DNA from: CAVVSD01 sp963837655 | GTDB lineage: Bacteria > Actinomycetota > Thermoleophilia > Solirubrobacterales > Solirubrobacteraceae | NCBI GenBank assembly: GCA_963837655.1 | Contig: CAWIOK010000002.1 | Coordinates: forward strand, 372,001-436,000 | Direction: 5' to 3' | Length of the DNA: 64,000 nt | Shown: piece by piece, positions 1 through 8,900 of the stretch | Layout of the letters: each line of letters opens with the position of its first letter | Numbering within the stretch: the stretch's first letter is position 1 | The notes under the pieces: model-generated | Database searches by the model: none | Told to the model about the DNA's origin: nothing | The model's input: only the letters and a program-made list of their open reading frames with translations | Position numbers and translations under genes: made by a program

Positions 1-759
1 ATCGCCTACCCGGTGCTCGAGGTCGCACCCGCGCCGGCGCAGGGACGCTCGGTGACGATCGGGCCGCTCCGCGGCCGCCGCGCCGCGACCGAGCTCATGG
101 AGCAGCTCAACTCGCTCTTCACGCTGCGCCACTGCGGCCGCGCGCTGAAGCTGCGCGAGCACCCGTCCGCCTACGGGCAGATGGGGCGTTGCCTGTCGCC
201 CTGCCTCAACGACCTCGATCCGAACCTCTACCGGCGGCGCCTGGACGAAGCGCTCGCGCTGTTCACCGGTGACGGCGACGGCGGCGCGGCGCTCCTCTCG
301 CACGTGGAGTCCGAGATGCGCGAGGCGTCGGTGCAGCAGCGCTACGAGCGTGCGGCCTGGCTGCGTCGCCGGCTACGGCGCCTGCGCGAGCTGACGGCCG
401 ACCTCGCCGGCCTGCAGGCGACGCACGCGCGGCCGCGCCTCGTGCTCGCGCCGCATCCGCGCGGTGGGCGGGCGGACGCGTTCTGGCTCGTCGGCGGCCG
501 GCTCGTGGACTGGGGTCCGGTGGTCGGAGGCGACGCGCTCGGAGGCGACGCGCTCGCGGAGCGATCCGACCAGGCGCTGCGCTCCGGCGACGGCAGGGGC
601 GCGACCGCGTGGCTGGCGCCCGACGAGGTCGACGAGATGCGCGTGGTGACGACCTACCTCGCGTCGCACGACCTCCCGGGCCTCGATCTGGCGGCCGGGC
701 TGGGGCCGGAGCGCCTCGGCGCGTTCGCCGATTCGGTCACATCTCTGACAGCGGCCTGA
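1..759 (+). CDS. DEDD exonuclease / UvrC-like nuclease, C-terminal part
   Basis: The reading frame is open from base 1, so the N-terminal part lies outside the window. The visible part resembles the C-terminal half of actinobacterial proteins that join a DnaQ-type DEDD exonuclease to a GIY-YIG/UvrC-like module. A UvrC-like cysteine region is seen (RHCGRAL, then GRCLSPC), but the second of the four UvrC iron-sulfur cysteines is not evident (HPS where RPC is usual). After it comes a helical UvrB-contact-like stretch rich in Arg. Presumed role is DNA repair or proofreading; the exonuclease motifs themselves are not in view. It is convergent with the YgfZ gene, with 122 bp between the stops. Confidence 0.7.
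   Translation: MAYPVLEVAPAPAQGRSVTIGPLRGRRAATELMEQLNSLFTLRHCGRALKLREHPSAYGQMGRCLSPCLNDLDPNLYRRRLDEALALFTGDGDGGAALLSHVESEMREASVQQRYERAAWLRRRLRRLRELTADLAGLQATHARPRLVLAPHPRGGRADAFWLVGGRLVDWGPVVGGDALGGDALAERSDQALRSGDGRGATAWLAPDEVDEMRVVTTYLASHDLPGLDLAAGLGPERLGAFADSVTSLTAA
526..555 (+). repeat. 15-bp perfect tandem duplication inside coding sequence
   Basis: Two exact adjacent copies of GGAGGCGACGCGCTC occupy 526-540 and 541-555. They add an in-frame GGDAL duplication to the exonuclease-like protein without breaking the frame, so this looks like a recent slippage event. Confidence 0.9.
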
Positions 760-859
760 CGGTCTGGACAAGCAGACGCGCCAAGTTGCCCGCTTTTTGG
801 GAGATCGCCCCTTGAACTTGTGCACGATCTATTGCACCGTATTGAGGACGCTCGGGCAC

Positions 860-874
860 GGACGCCCGGCGTCC
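860..874. terminator. Possible bidirectional terminator hairpin
   Basis: A perfect 6-bp stem (GGACGC / GCGTCC) with a 3-nt loop lies between the convergent stops at 759 and 882. There is no T-run on either side, so it is only a candidate terminator. Confidence 0.3.
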
Positions 875-881
875 CGCTTCT

Positions 882-1847
882 CTAGGCGGCCGGCGGGAGG
901 CCGAACGGGAGGTCGGACACGGTCGCGGTGACGTCCCCGTCGCCGACGCGCAGCACCTCGCCGACACTCGCCTCGCGCCGGACGAGCGCGAGCGCGACGG
1001 GGCCGTGTGCGGGGGAGTCGGCGACGCTCGTGAGCCGGCCGACCTCTCGGTCGCCGAGGAAGAGCGCGGCGCCGGTCGGCATCGGCGCGCTCAGGCGCAG
1101 GCCGCGCAGATGGCGGTTGGGCTTGCCCTTCCAGTGCAGGCGGGCCACCGTCTCCTGGCCGACGTAGCAGCCCTTCGTGAACGACACGGCGCGGTCGTTC
1201 AGCCCGGCCTCCTGCGGGATGACGGTGTCGTCGAGCTCGGCGCCCCAGCGCGGCCGGCCGGTCTCCACGCGCACCACGTCGGCCGCCTCCGCGGAGACCG
1301 GCTCGGCGCCGGCGGCGACGAGCGCCTCGCGCACCCGGTCGGTGTCCTCGGCGAGGCAGAGGACGTCGACGCCCACGTCGGTCGCGATCAAGCGCACCTC
1401 GGCCCCGCCGATCGTGGCGACGCGATGTGCATGCTCGACGGCGGGGAGGTCGGCGGCGCCGGCGATCTCTCCCGCGCGCGGGCCCACCAGCGACAGGAGC
1501 CCGCGTTGGATCGTGCGCTTGTGCAGCTCGACGGCGAAGCCGATCGTCGCGCGGCGGATGACGTCGAAGATCGCCTGCAGCGCTGAGCGGTCGACGTCGA
1601 GGAGCAGCTCGTCGCCGGCGTCGAGCACGCGAAGGTCGCCGAGCATCCGGCCCTTGGGCGTGAGGATCGCCGCGTAGCAGCCGTCGCCCGGGTGCAACCC
1701 GACGATGTCGTTCGTGACCTGACCGGCGAGGAACTCCTTGGCGTCGGCGCCGGTGAGCGCGAGCTTGCCGCGCTCGGAGCGGTCGATGAGACCCGCGCCC
1801 TCGGTGATCGCGACGTGCTCGGCGGATGAGGTGTTCACGGCAGCCAT
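882..1847 (-). CDS. ygfZ: YgfZ/GcvT-like folate-binding protein (Fe-S maturation)
   Basis: 321 residues, related to glycine-cleavage T protein. The YgfZ signature KGCYVGQETVAR is present, with the invariant Cys, followed by the C-terminal barrel region. The family binds folate and supports maturation or repair of certain iron-sulfur enzymes in the cytoplasm. The ATG at 1847 was chosen because homologous sequence begins just after it, and the frame further upstream is antisense to the metal transporter. It is divergent from the Nramp gene with 51 bp between the starts. Confidence 0.88.
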   Translation of the reverse strand: MAAVNTSSAEHVAITEGAGLIDRSERGKLALTGADAKEFLAGQVTNDIVGLHPGDGCYAAILTPKGRMLGDLRVLDAGDELLLDVDRSALQAIFDVIRRATIGFAVELHKRTIQRGLLSLVGPRAGEIAGAADLPAVEHAHRVATIGGAEVRLIATDVGVDVLCLAEDTDRVREALVAAGAEPVSAEAADVVRVETGRPRWGAELDDTVIPQEAGLNDRAVSFTKGCYVGQETVARLHWKGKPNRHLRGLRLSAPMPTGAALFLGDREVGRLTSVADSPAHGPVALALVRREASVGEVLRVGDGDVTATVSDLPFGLPPAA

Positions 1848-1889
1848 GGGACAAGCGTAGGACCCGGTGCTACGCTCCCGCGGACCTGA

Positions 1890-1908
1890 TTTTGAGCCAT
1901 GCCTAAAA
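1890..1908. promoter_or_regulatory. Candidate DtxR/MntR-type operator (weak)
   Basis: An imperfect inverted repeat, TTTTGAG then CCTAAAA, sits in an unusually A+T-rich patch and overlaps the first ATG of the Nramp gene. The half-sites resemble manganese/iron repressor boxes of the DtxR family. If real, it argues that translation starts at the later ATG (1956). Symmetry is imperfect and no regulator gene is nearby. Confidence 0.25.
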
Positions 1909-3158
1909 CTCTTTCTCCGATCGTCGAAGATTCGGTTCAGATCACGCGGCCGCCCATGCGGCCCAGGGCCCTCGCGATGCTGGGCCCGGCGTTCATCGCG
2001 GCGGTCGCCTACGTCGATCCGGGGAACTTCGCGACGAACATCAGCGGTGGTGCGAAGTTCGGCTATCTCCTGCTGTGGGTCATCGTGGCGGCGAACCTGC
2101 TTGCGATGCTCATCCAGAACCTCTCGGGGAAGATGGGCATCGCGACGGGCCGCAACCTGCCCGAGCTCTGTCGCGAGTATTTCCCGCGACGGGTGACCTG
2201 GGGCCTGTGGGTCCAGGCCGAGCTCGTCGCGATGGCGACCGACCTGGCGGAGTTCGTCGGCGCGGCGATCGCGCTCAACCTGCTGTTCGGCGTCCCGCTC
2301 TTCGAGGCCGGGATCATCACGGCGATCGTCTCGTTCGGCGTGCTGGCGCTCCAGCGACGAGGGCACCGGCGCTTCGAGATCGTCATCGCAGGGATGCTCG
2401 GTGTGGTCCTGCTCGGCTTCCTCTACGACACGCTGCGGATCGGCTTCGACGCCGGCGACGCGGCCAAGGGCCTCATCCCCGGGTTCGACGGCACCGACAG
2501 CGTGCTGCTGGCCACCGGCATCCTCGGCGCGACGGTCATGCCCCATGTCATCTACCTGCACTCCGCCCTCACGCAGTCCCGGGTGCCGGCGGAGAGCGAC
2601 ACGGAGAAGCGGCGTGTCCTGCGCTTCCAGCGCGTGGACGTCACGATCGCCATGGGGCTCGCCGGGCTGGCGAACATGGCGATGCTCATCGTCGCCGCCG
2701 CGCTGTTCCATGCCAACGGCCTGACGAACGTCGACACCATCGAGGCGGCGCACGCGGGCTTCGAGGCGCTCGTCGGCCCCGGGGCGGCGCTCGCCTTCGC
2801 GCTCGCGCTGCTTGCGGCGGGCCTCGCGTCCTCGAGCGTCGGCACGCTGGCCGGCCAGGTCGTCATGCAGGGCTTCATCGCCCGCACGATCCCGATGGTC
2901 CTGCGCCGCTTCGTGACGATGCTGCCCGCGCTGGTCGTGCTCGCCATCGGAGTCAACCCGACGGAGGCGCTCGTCCTGAGCCAGGTCGTGCTGTCCTTCG
3001 GCATCCCGTTCGCGCTCGTGCCGCTGCTGCTTCTGACACGGCGGCGCGACATCATGGGCGGGCTCGTGAACCGGCGCATCACCAACGTGGCGGCCGGCAT
3101 CGCGGCGGCGCTCATCATCGCCCTGAACCTCTTCCTGGTCGCCCGCACGATCCTGTAG
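1899..3158 (+). CDS. mntH: Nramp-family divalent metal (Mn2+/Fe2+) transporter
   Basis: 419-residue polytopic membrane protein of the Nramp family, importing Mn2+ or Fe2+ with protons. The two metal-site signatures are visible: DPGN in TM1 (residues 40-43) and MPH in TM6. About eleven hydrophobic segments can be counted. The first 19 codons are A+T-rich compared with the rest and overlap a candidate operator, so the in-frame ATG at 1956, just before the conserved LGPAF segment, may be the true start. It is followed after 18 bp by a small unknown gene on the same strand. Confidence 0.9.
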   Translation: MPKTLSPIVEDSVQITRPPMRPRALAMLGPAFIAAVAYVDPGNFATNISGGAKFGYLLLWVIVAANLLAMLIQNLSGKMGIATGRNLPELCREYFPRRVTWGLWVQAELVAMATDLAEFVGAAIALNLLFGVPLFEAGIITAIVSFGVLALQRRGHRRFEIVIAGMLGVVLLGFLYDTLRIGFDAGDAAKGLIPGFDGTDSVLLATGILGATVMPHVIYLHSALTQSRVPAESDTEKRRVLRFQRVDVTIAMGLAGLANMAMLIVAAALFHANGLTNVDTIEAAHAGFEALVGPGAALAFALALLAAGLASSSVGTLAGQVVMQGFIARTIPMVLRRFVTMLPALVVLAIGVNPTEALVLSQVVLSFGIPFALVPLLLLTRRRDIMGGLVNRRITNVAAGIAAALIIALNLFLVARTIL

Positions 3159-3176
3159 GTCGTAATCTCCCGGCCC

Positions 3177-3539
3177 ATGGCGCTGGCCGACACCTTCTCC
3201 GAGCTGCTCGAGTCGCTTCCGGACGACTGGACCGACATCGAGCTCGATCTGCGCATCGTCGACGAGGAGCGCTACATCGAGGCGGCGACCTACCTCGTGC
3301 AGACCAACGCCCAGCCGTACTCGCACCACGACTGGCACTGGAGGGTGCGGGTAGCGCATCGCTTCGGCCATGCCGCCGCCGCCCCCGTCGTCCACGGCGC
3401 GCTGCACGCGCTGGACGAGGCGGGGATCGAGGGCGAGATGGCGGTCCGGCAGACGCGGGCGGGGCGGGTCGAGGTCACCCAGATGTGGGGCCGCCCGCAG
3501 TCCGTCCGCGACGAGTTCCGCCGGATCCGCTCGCAGTAG
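3177..3539 (+). CDS. Small protein of unknown function
   Basis: 120 residues with no signal peptide or membrane segment. It starts with a Leu/Asp-rich helix (LADTFSELLESLPDDW), has a central HHDWHW aromatic/His cluster and ends in a basic helix. No family with known function was recognised. It lies 18 bp after the metal transporter and may be cotranscribed with it. The stop is 3 bp from the converging lipoprotein stop. Coding is supported by strong third-position G/C bias and a compact gene layout. Confidence 0.7.
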   Translation: MALADTFSELLESLPDDWTDIELDLRIVDEERYIEAATYLVQTNAQPYSHHDWHWRVRVAHRFGHAAAAPVVHGALHALDEAGIEGEMAVRQTRAGRVEVTQMWGRPQSVRDEFRRIRSQ

Positions 3540-3542
3540 TGG

Positions 3543-4214
3543 CTACGCGGTGTTGACCGTGATCTTGGCGACGCCGATCACGAGGCCGGCCTCGAGCGCG
3601 TCGGTGCCGAACGTCTGGTTGAGCAGGTCGGCAGCCTCCTGCTTGAGCTTGACCGTCGTGCCCTGAAGCACCGCGGTGCCGTTGTCGTTCGCCTTCAGCG
3701 GCTCGAGCGTGCGGCCGTCGAGGAAGAACAGGGGCGCGCTGGGTGCGGCGACCTTGCCGTCGACCGTGACCGTGCCGGTGAGCACCGACTTGCCCGGATC
3801 GATGACGAAGTCGGTCAGCTCGACCTTCTTGCCGCCGCCGGTGAGGCTGAAGCCGCTGCCGTCGTGGTCGATCTCACCCTGGACGTACGGGGAGACGGTG
3901 CCGGGCGTGTAGTACTTGACGTTGCCGCCGGTGATCGGGAAGACGAGCGAGCCCGCCTTGGTGAGCTCCGCGGTGCCGACCGTCCCGGGCGTGAGCTTCA
4001 GCGTGCCGAGTGCCTTCACGAAGCCGGCGTCGAGGGCGACCGCCGTCGTGCGGCCCGTCAGCGACGGGATCTCGGCGACGGGCTTGACCGCCTGCGTCGA
4101 CGCGGCGGGGGCGGCTGAGGCCGAATCCGGCGTCGAGTTGTCCGAGCCACAGGCGCCGAGGCTGAGCGCGGCGACGACGGCGGTGAGTCCGGCGAGGGGA
4201 ATCTTGATTTGCAT
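3543..4214 (-). CDS. Secreted lipoprotein of unknown function (HtaA-like architecture)
   Basis: 223 residues. A lipoprotein signal peptide ends in the lipobox LGAC, followed by a Ser/Ala/Pro linker. The remainder is beta-rich, with alternating Gly/Thr/Val and a segment resembling the actinobacterial HtaA-type surface fold (SPYVQGEIDHDGSGF, LTDFVIDPGKSVL). That family assignment is tentative. The start at 4214 gives a clean signal peptide and has GGGGTGG upstream; an ATG at 4256 would add 14 unlikely residues. The gene is divergent from the ECF sigma/anti-sigma pair, so it may be a target of that sigma factor. This layout recalls SigK/RskA and its secreted antigens in mycobacteria. Confidence 0.7.
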   Translation of the reverse strand: MQIKIPLAGLTAVVAALSLGACGSDNSTPDSASAAPAASTQAVKPVAEIPSLTGRTTAVALDAGFVKALGTLKLTPGTVGTAELTKAGSLVFPITGGNVKYYTPGTVSPYVQGEIDHDGSGFSLTGGGKKVELTDFVIDPGKSVLTGTVTVDGKVAAPSAPLFFLDGRTLEPLKANDNGTAVLQGTTVKLKQEAADLLNQTFGTDALEAGLVIGVAKITVNTA

Positions 4215-4316
4215 AACCACCCCAACGACGGCGATCGCGGATCGGATCCCATGCATCCGGGTTGGCCTCCGGTGCGATTCAGATGTATCGCACGTTCACG
4301 AGACGATCTACTGCGG

Positions 4317-4862
4317 ATGGCCGACGAGGAGCTCATGTCGCTCGTCGCCGCCGCGAACGCCGATGCGTTCGAGGTCGTCTACGACCGACACATCGCCGCC
4401 GCCTACTCGCTCGCGCGCCGGATCTGCGGCGACGGTCCGAGCGCGGAGGACAGCTGCCAGGACGCCTTCATGGCGATCTGGCGCTCGGCTGCCCGCTACG
4501 ACCCGCGGGTCGGCAGCGTGCGCTCCTGGCTGCTGACCGTCGTCCACCACCGGGCCATCGATCGCGTGCGCAAGGTGACGCGCCACCGCGCCGGCATCGC
4601 CGGCGGCGACGACGTCGCCGCGAAGGTCGCGGGCGGCGACGACACCGAGCTCGGCGCGCTCGAGCGGGTCGACCACACCGAGATGGTGGGGCTGGTCGCG
4701 GCGCTCCCGGAGGAGCAGCGCCAGGCGATTGCTCTCTCCTTCTACTCCGGCTACAGCAACTCCGAGGTCGCGCGCATCCTCGGCATCCCGATCGGGACCG
4801 TGAAGAGCCGCATGCGGCGAGGCCTCGAACGCCTGCGCCTGTCCCTGGAGGTGGCGACGTGA
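4317..4862 (+). CDS. ECF RNA polymerase sigma factor (SigK/RpoE-like)
   Basis: 181 residues with the two ECF regions: sigma-2 (DAFEVVYDRHIAAAYSLA through AEDSCQDAFMAIW) and sigma-4 (LPEEQRQAIALSFYSGYSNSEVARIL, IGTVKSRMRRGLERL). It directs RNA polymerase to stress-type promoters. The ATG at 4317 is the latest start that keeps the whole conserved domain; an in-frame GTG at 4272 and an ATG at 4209 are alternatives, but the latter overlaps the divergent lipoprotein start. The stop overlaps the anti-sigma start in a GTGA junction, so the two products are likely made in step. Confidence 0.9.
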   Translation: MADEELMSLVAAANADAFEVVYDRHIAAAYSLARRICGDGPSAEDSCQDAFMAIWRSAARYDPRVGSVRSWLLTVVHHRAIDRVRKVTRHRAGIAGGDDVAAKVAGGDDTELGALERVDHTEMVGLVAALPEEQRQAIALSFYSGYSNSEVARILGIPIGTVKSRMRRGLERLRLSLEVAT

Positions 4863-5575
4863 CCCCCTGCGCCCGTCCCGACGTCGCCGATCTGCTCGGC
4901 TCCTACGTGCTCGGCGCATGCAGCGAGGCCGAGGCGGCGACGGTGCGCGGGCACGCCGCGCGCTGCGCGTTCTGCTCCGAGGTGCTTGTCGCCCTCGCTC
5001 CTGCGCGCGAGGGACTGCTCGCCGACGTGGCGCAGACCACGCCTCCCGAGCACCTGAAGTCGCGCGTCATGGGGCAGGTGCGGTCCGACGCGTTGCTGTT
5101 CGAGGCGGCTCGGGAGCCTGAGTCGCCCCGGCGCGCACGGGGCTGGCTCGCGCGTGTGCGCGCGGCGCGCCCGGCGTGGGCGATCGGCGCGACCGCCGCC
5201 GTGGCCGCCGCTGCGGTCGTCGTGACGCTCGCCCTCGGCGGCGGGACCGACCGCGAGACGGTCTACGCCGCGCGGGTGGACGGCGTCGTCGCTCCGCAGG
5301 GCCGCGCGTCGCTGGCGGTCCACGACGGCGAGGCGCGGCTGCGCGTGTCGAGCCTGCCCGCCGCCGGGACGGGCCGGATGTACGAGGTGTGGATGAGCGA
5401 TGCGTCCGGCCGGCCGCAGCCGTCCGGTGTCCGCTTCTCCGTCGACGCGCAGGGCGCGGGCGAAGTGGCGATGCCCACGGTGCCGGCAGCCGGGCGCGAG
5501 ATCATGGTGACGTCGGAACGCGGCGGAGACGCCCCGGCACCGACCCGGGCGCCGATCCTCCGCCTGACCACCTGA
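4859..5575 (+). CDS. Membrane anti-sigma factor, zinc-binding, RskA-like
   Basis: 238 residues from a GTG start that overlaps the sigma stop (GTGA). The cytoplasmic N-terminal domain carries the ZAS motif H32-x3-C36-x2-C39. It is followed by a linker, one transmembrane segment (around residues 104-126, Ala/Val-rich) and an extracytoplasmic domain like the anti-sigma-K/RskA C-terminal domain (YEVWMSD). It should hold the partner ECF sigma at the membrane until a signal releases it. It is convergent with the next gene, with 2 bp between stops. Confidence 0.88.
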   Translation: MTPCARPDVADLLGSYVLGACSEAEAATVRGHAARCAFCSEVLVALAPAREGLLADVAQTTPPEHLKSRVMGQVRSDALLFEAAREPESPRRARGWLARVRAARPAWAIGATAAVAAAAVVVTLALGGGTDRETVYAARVDGVVAPQGRASLAVHDGEARLRVSSLPAAGTGRMYEVWMSDASGRPQPSGVRFSVDAQGAGEVAMPTVPAAGREIMVTSERGGDAPAPTRAPILRLTT

Positions 5576-5577
5576 CG

Positions 5578-6582
5578 TCAGCCGTCGGGCAGGAAGCTCG
5601 CGTCGAACGCGGTGGCGACGTCGGGCTTGTGCTTCACGATCCCGAACTCGACCTCCCAGGCCGCCCACGCCTTCAGGCGCTCGGGGTCCAAGGCGCCGAC
5701 CTCGCCGCCGATCTGGAAGGACGACGGGCCGAGCGCGTCGAGCTGGCGCCTGGCCTCCGCCGGATCGACGTCCGGTGCCCCGGCGCTGAGGTCGCGCAGC
5801 GCGGCGCCAGGGTCGCGGACGACGACGTCGTAGCCGCTGACGAGCGCGCGGACCGCCCGGCTGACCAGCTCCGGGTCCTGCTGCAGCGTCCGGCGGGTGA
5901 CGACGAGCACCAGCTCGGGGTAGGCCGGCGCACCGTAGTCGTCGACGCGGAACTCCTTCGCGTCGGGCACCCGCTCCTGCAGCGCGACGCCCTCGACGTT
6001 CCAGAACGCCGTGGCGCCCGCGACGCGGCCGCTCACGACGGACGCGACCGCGTTGAAGCCGATCGCCGTCGAGCGCACCTTGGAGGGATCGCCGTGGTCA
6101 CCGCGGACGATCGACTCGAGGACGGCGTCGTCGCTCGGCAGGCCGGTGACCCCGACCCGGCGGCCCTCGAGATCGCGCGGCCTGCGGATCGCGGGATCCG
6201 CGAGCACCGCCGCGAGGGGGCGCTCGACGATGGCCATGACGCCCACGAGGTCGCGCCCGCGTTCGCGCGCGAGGGCGAGATCGTGGATGTCGAGGACCGC
6301 GAGCTGTGCCCTGCCTCCGAGCAGGAGCCGGACGGAGTCGGTCGAGGCCGTCGGCGCCTGGACGCGCAGGTCGATGCCCTGCTCGCGGTCCAATCGCAGC
6401 TCCGTGGCGGCGTAGATGCCGGAGTGGACGGCGTTCGGCGCGAAGTCGAGCAGCAGCGTGGCGTCGAGCGGCGGTCCGGCCGGGGTCGATGCGGTCCCCC
6501 CGGCATCGTCGCTGCTGCCGCCGCAGCCGGCGAGTGCGGCGACGACCAGCAGGATGACGAGACGGGCGGGGCGGGCGGCCAT
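5578..6582 (-). CDS. NMT1/THI5-like ABC substrate-binding lipoprotein (orphan)
   Basis: 334 residues. The lipoprotein signal ends in LAGC. The mature part matches the SsuA/THI5-type solute-binding family: DATLLLDFAPNAVHSGIYAA near the start, then PRDLEGRRVGVTGLPSDD and TAFWNVEGVALQ. Such proteins usually deliver pyrimidine-type thiamine precursors or sulfonates to an ABC importer. No permease or ATPase gene is adjacent, so the transporter must be elsewhere or the protein has another role. It is divergent from fbiC, with 48 bp between the starts. Confidence 0.8.
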   Translation of the reverse strand: MAARPARLVILLVVAALAGCGGSSDDAGGTASTPAGPPLDATLLLDFAPNAVHSGIYAATELRLDREQGIDLRVQAPTASTDSVRLLLGGRAQLAVLDIHDLALARERGRDLVGVMAIVERPLAAVLADPAIRRPRDLEGRRVGVTGLPSDDAVLESIVRGDHGDPSKVRSTAIGFNAVASVVSGRVAGATAFWNVEGVALQERVPDAKEFRVDDYGAPAYPELVLVVTRRTLQQDPELVSRAVRALVSGYDVVVRDPGAALRDLSAGAPDVDPAEARRQLDALGPSSFQIGGEVGALDPERLKAWAAWEVEFGIVKHKPDVATAFDASFLPDG

Positions 6583-6630
6583 CAAGGAGCGGGCGAGGAT
6601 ACGCGGGCGCCCATCCGTAGACTTTCGACG

Positions 6631-8841
6631 GTGCGTCGCCGCGTCACCTTCTCCCGCAACGTCACCTTGTCGTTGTCGCGGACGTGCAGCTCGCATTGCA
6701 AGTACTGCGCGTTCGCCACCCATCGCCCGCATCTGCACGAGCCCGACGAGGTCATAGACCTCCTCGACCGTGCGGCGCGTCGCAACGTGAAGGAGCTGCT
6801 GGTCCTCACCGGCGAGCAGCCCGACCACCACGCCGGCGTCCGGGCCAAGCTCGCTGAGCTCGGCTTCGAGGACTTCGTCGCCTACGTCATCTGGTCGTGC
6901 GAGCGGGCACTGGAACGCGGGATCCTTCCGCACTCCAACCTCGGTGCGCTCGGGCGCGAGGACCTCGCGCGGCTGCGGGAGGTCACGGCGTCGCAGGGGA
7001 TGATGCTCGAGTCGATCCGCGACGACCTCGTCGCCCACCAGGCGTCGCCGTCGAAGGACCCCCAGGTGCGCCTGGCGACGCTCCGCGCGGCGGGCGAGCT
7101 GCAGATCCCGTTCACCTCGGGGATCCTCGTCGGCATCGGCGAGTCCGAGGAGGACCGGGTCGCGTCGCTCGAGGCGCTTGCCGCGGTCCACGCCGAGCAC
7201 GGCCACCTGCAGGAGGTCATCCTCCAGAACTTCGTCCCGCACCGGAAGTACTACGGCGAGGAGCCGGCGGACATCGCGACCGACGTCGCGGAGCGCTACT
7301 GGCAGACGGGGCTGACCCTCGCGCCGCACACGGAGTCCCCGAAGTGGGCGACCCCGATCACGATCGAGGACATGAAGCGCCTCATCGGCGAGGCGAGGCG
7401 GCTCATGCCCGACGTCGGGATCCAGATCCCGCCGAACCTCGCGGACTGGTGGCCGGAGCTCGTCGCCGCGGGCGCCACCGACCTGGGCGGTCTGTCCAGC
7501 AACGGCGACCACATCTCGCCCGAGCACCCGTTCCCGTCGCCCCACCAGGTGCGCAAGCGCCTGCTGGAGGACGGCGTCGCGCTGACCGAGCGGCTCTGCG
7601 TGTACGCCAAGTACATCGACAGCGACTGGGTCGACCAGGGCGTGCTCGACGTCATCAAGACGCGCTTCTGGTCCTTCATCCCGCGCAGCGGCTCGGGGCG
7701 GACCGACGCGCCGCGCCCGATCCGGCGCGACCTCGTCGCCGGCGCGGTGGCCAAGGGGCGCGAGGGCGCCGAGCTGTCGCCCGAGGAGCTGACGGCGCTG
7801 TTCGCGGAGACGCGGCCGGAGGCGATCGAGGACATCCGCCAGGCTGCCGACGAGCTGCGAGCGGAGCTGGCGGGGGAGACGGTGACCTTCGTCGTCAACC
7901 GCAACATCAACGTCTCGAACGTCTGCATCGTGGGCTGCGCGTTCTGCGGCTTCGGGCAGGGCAAGCGGTCGCCGGACGCCTACCAGCACGAGGATGCGGA
8001 CTTCGTCGCGCGGATCGACGAGGCCGTCGCATACGGGGCGACCGAGCTGTGCATCCAGTCGGGCATCCACCCGGACTGGTCGTTCGAGGACTACCTCGGC
8101 TACCTGCGCCTCGCGAAGCGCACCGCGCCGCATCTGCACCTGCACGCGTACTCGCCGATGGAGGTCTCGCACATCTGCGACGTCTCCGGCCTGTCGCCCT
8201 CGGAGGTGTTCGCGCAGCTGCGCGACGCCGGGCTGGGCTCCACGCCGGGCACCGCCGCCGAGGTGCTCCACGACGGCGTGCGCCAGCGGATCTCGCCGAA
8301 CAAGCTGCCGGTCGCGCGGTGGGTCGAGGTCATCGAGGCCTCGCACCGCGCCGGGCTGCGGTCGACCGTGACCGTCATGTTCGGCCACATCGAGGAGCCG
8401 TGGGAGCTGGCCGAGCACATGCGCGTCGTGCGTGAGCTGCAGGAGCGCACCGGCGGCTTCACCGAGTTCGTCCCGCTGTCGTTCATCCCGTTCCACACGC
8501 TGCTGGGGCGGACGCACGGCGTGGAGGAGATCTCCCGCGAGGAGAACCTCAAGCACACCGCGGTGTTCCGGCTCGCGCTGGGCAAGACGATCCCGTCGCT
8601 GCAGGCGTCGTGGGTGAAGATGGGCCTGGAGGCGGCGACCGAGGCACTGCGCTGGGGTGTGAACGACCTCGGCGGGACCCTCATGGAGGAGTCCATCAGC
8701 CGCCTGGCCGGCTCGTACCACGGCACACGCCTGGATCCGCCCGAGCTCATCGCCGCCGCGCACGCGGCCGGCCGTCCGGCCGCGGAGCGCACGACGCTCT
8801 ACGAGCTGCGGGCGCACTACCCGGTCACGGTGGCCGCTTAG
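6631..8841 (+). CDS. fbiC: FO synthase (CofG-CofH fusion), radical SAM
   Basis: 736 residues with two radical SAM halves. The first (CofG) has C19-x3-C23-x2-C26 in CSSHCKYC, and the second (CofH) has C432-x3-C436-x2-C439 in CIVGCAFC. FbiC joins tyrosine to the flavin precursor 5-amino-6-ribitylamino-uracil to make FO, the chromophore of coenzyme F420. The GTG at 6631 was chosen because the conserved CofG N-terminus starts there; upstream sequence belongs to the divergent lipoprotein. The protein is somewhat shorter than mycobacterial FbiC. It converges on the cofE-cofC-cofD operon, so the whole F420 pathway is in one place. Confidence 0.95.
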   Translation: MRRRVTFSRNVTLSLSRTCSSHCKYCAFATHRPHLHEPDEVIDLLDRAARRNVKELLVLTGEQPDHHAGVRAKLAELGFEDFVAYVIWSCERALERGILPHSNLGALGREDLARLREVTASQGMMLESIRDDLVAHQASPSKDPQVRLATLRAAGELQIPFTSGILVGIGESEEDRVASLEALAAVHAEHGHLQEVILQNFVPHRKYYGEEPADIATDVAERYWQTGLTLAPHTESPKWATPITIEDMKRLIGEARRLMPDVGIQIPPNLADWWPELVAAGATDLGGLSSNGDHISPEHPFPSPHQVRKRLLEDGVALTERLCVYAKYIDSDWVDQGVLDVIKTRFWSFIPRSGSGRTDAPRPIRRDLVAGAVAKGREGAELSPEELTALFAETRPEAIEDIRQAADELRAELAGETVTFVVNRNINVSNVCIVGCAFCGFGQGKRSPDAYQHEDADFVARIDEAVAYGATELCIQSGIHPDWSFEDYLGYLRLAKRTAPHLHLHAYSPMEVSHICDVSGLSPSEVFAQLRDAGLGSTPGTAAEVLHDGVRQRISPNKLPVARWVEVIEASHRAGLRSTVTVMFGHIEEPWELAEHMRVVRELQERTGGFTEFVPLSFIPFHTLLGRTHGVEEISREENLKHTAVFRLALGKTIPSLQASWVKMGLEAATEALRWGVNDLGGTLMEESISRLAGSYHGTRLDPPELIAAAHAAGRPAAERTTLYELRAHYPVTVAA

Positions 8842-8900
8842 GGGGGCGACCTCGCCGCGGCGTCTACGCGGTACTGAGTCATTGCAGCGCCGCAGAGTGA

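Noticed and set aside
1848..3407. Long open frame on the minus strand opposite the Nramp gene, continuous with ygfZ
   Set aside because: It encodes a low-complexity Arg/Asp/Gly/His product with no family resemblance, antisense to a clear transporter; typical of high-GC DNA.
6583..8817. Long minus-strand open frame opposite fbiC, in frame with the binding lipoprotein
   Set aside because: The real lipoprotein starts at 6582 with a signal peptide; the extension is antisense to conserved radical SAM coding sequence and has no homology.
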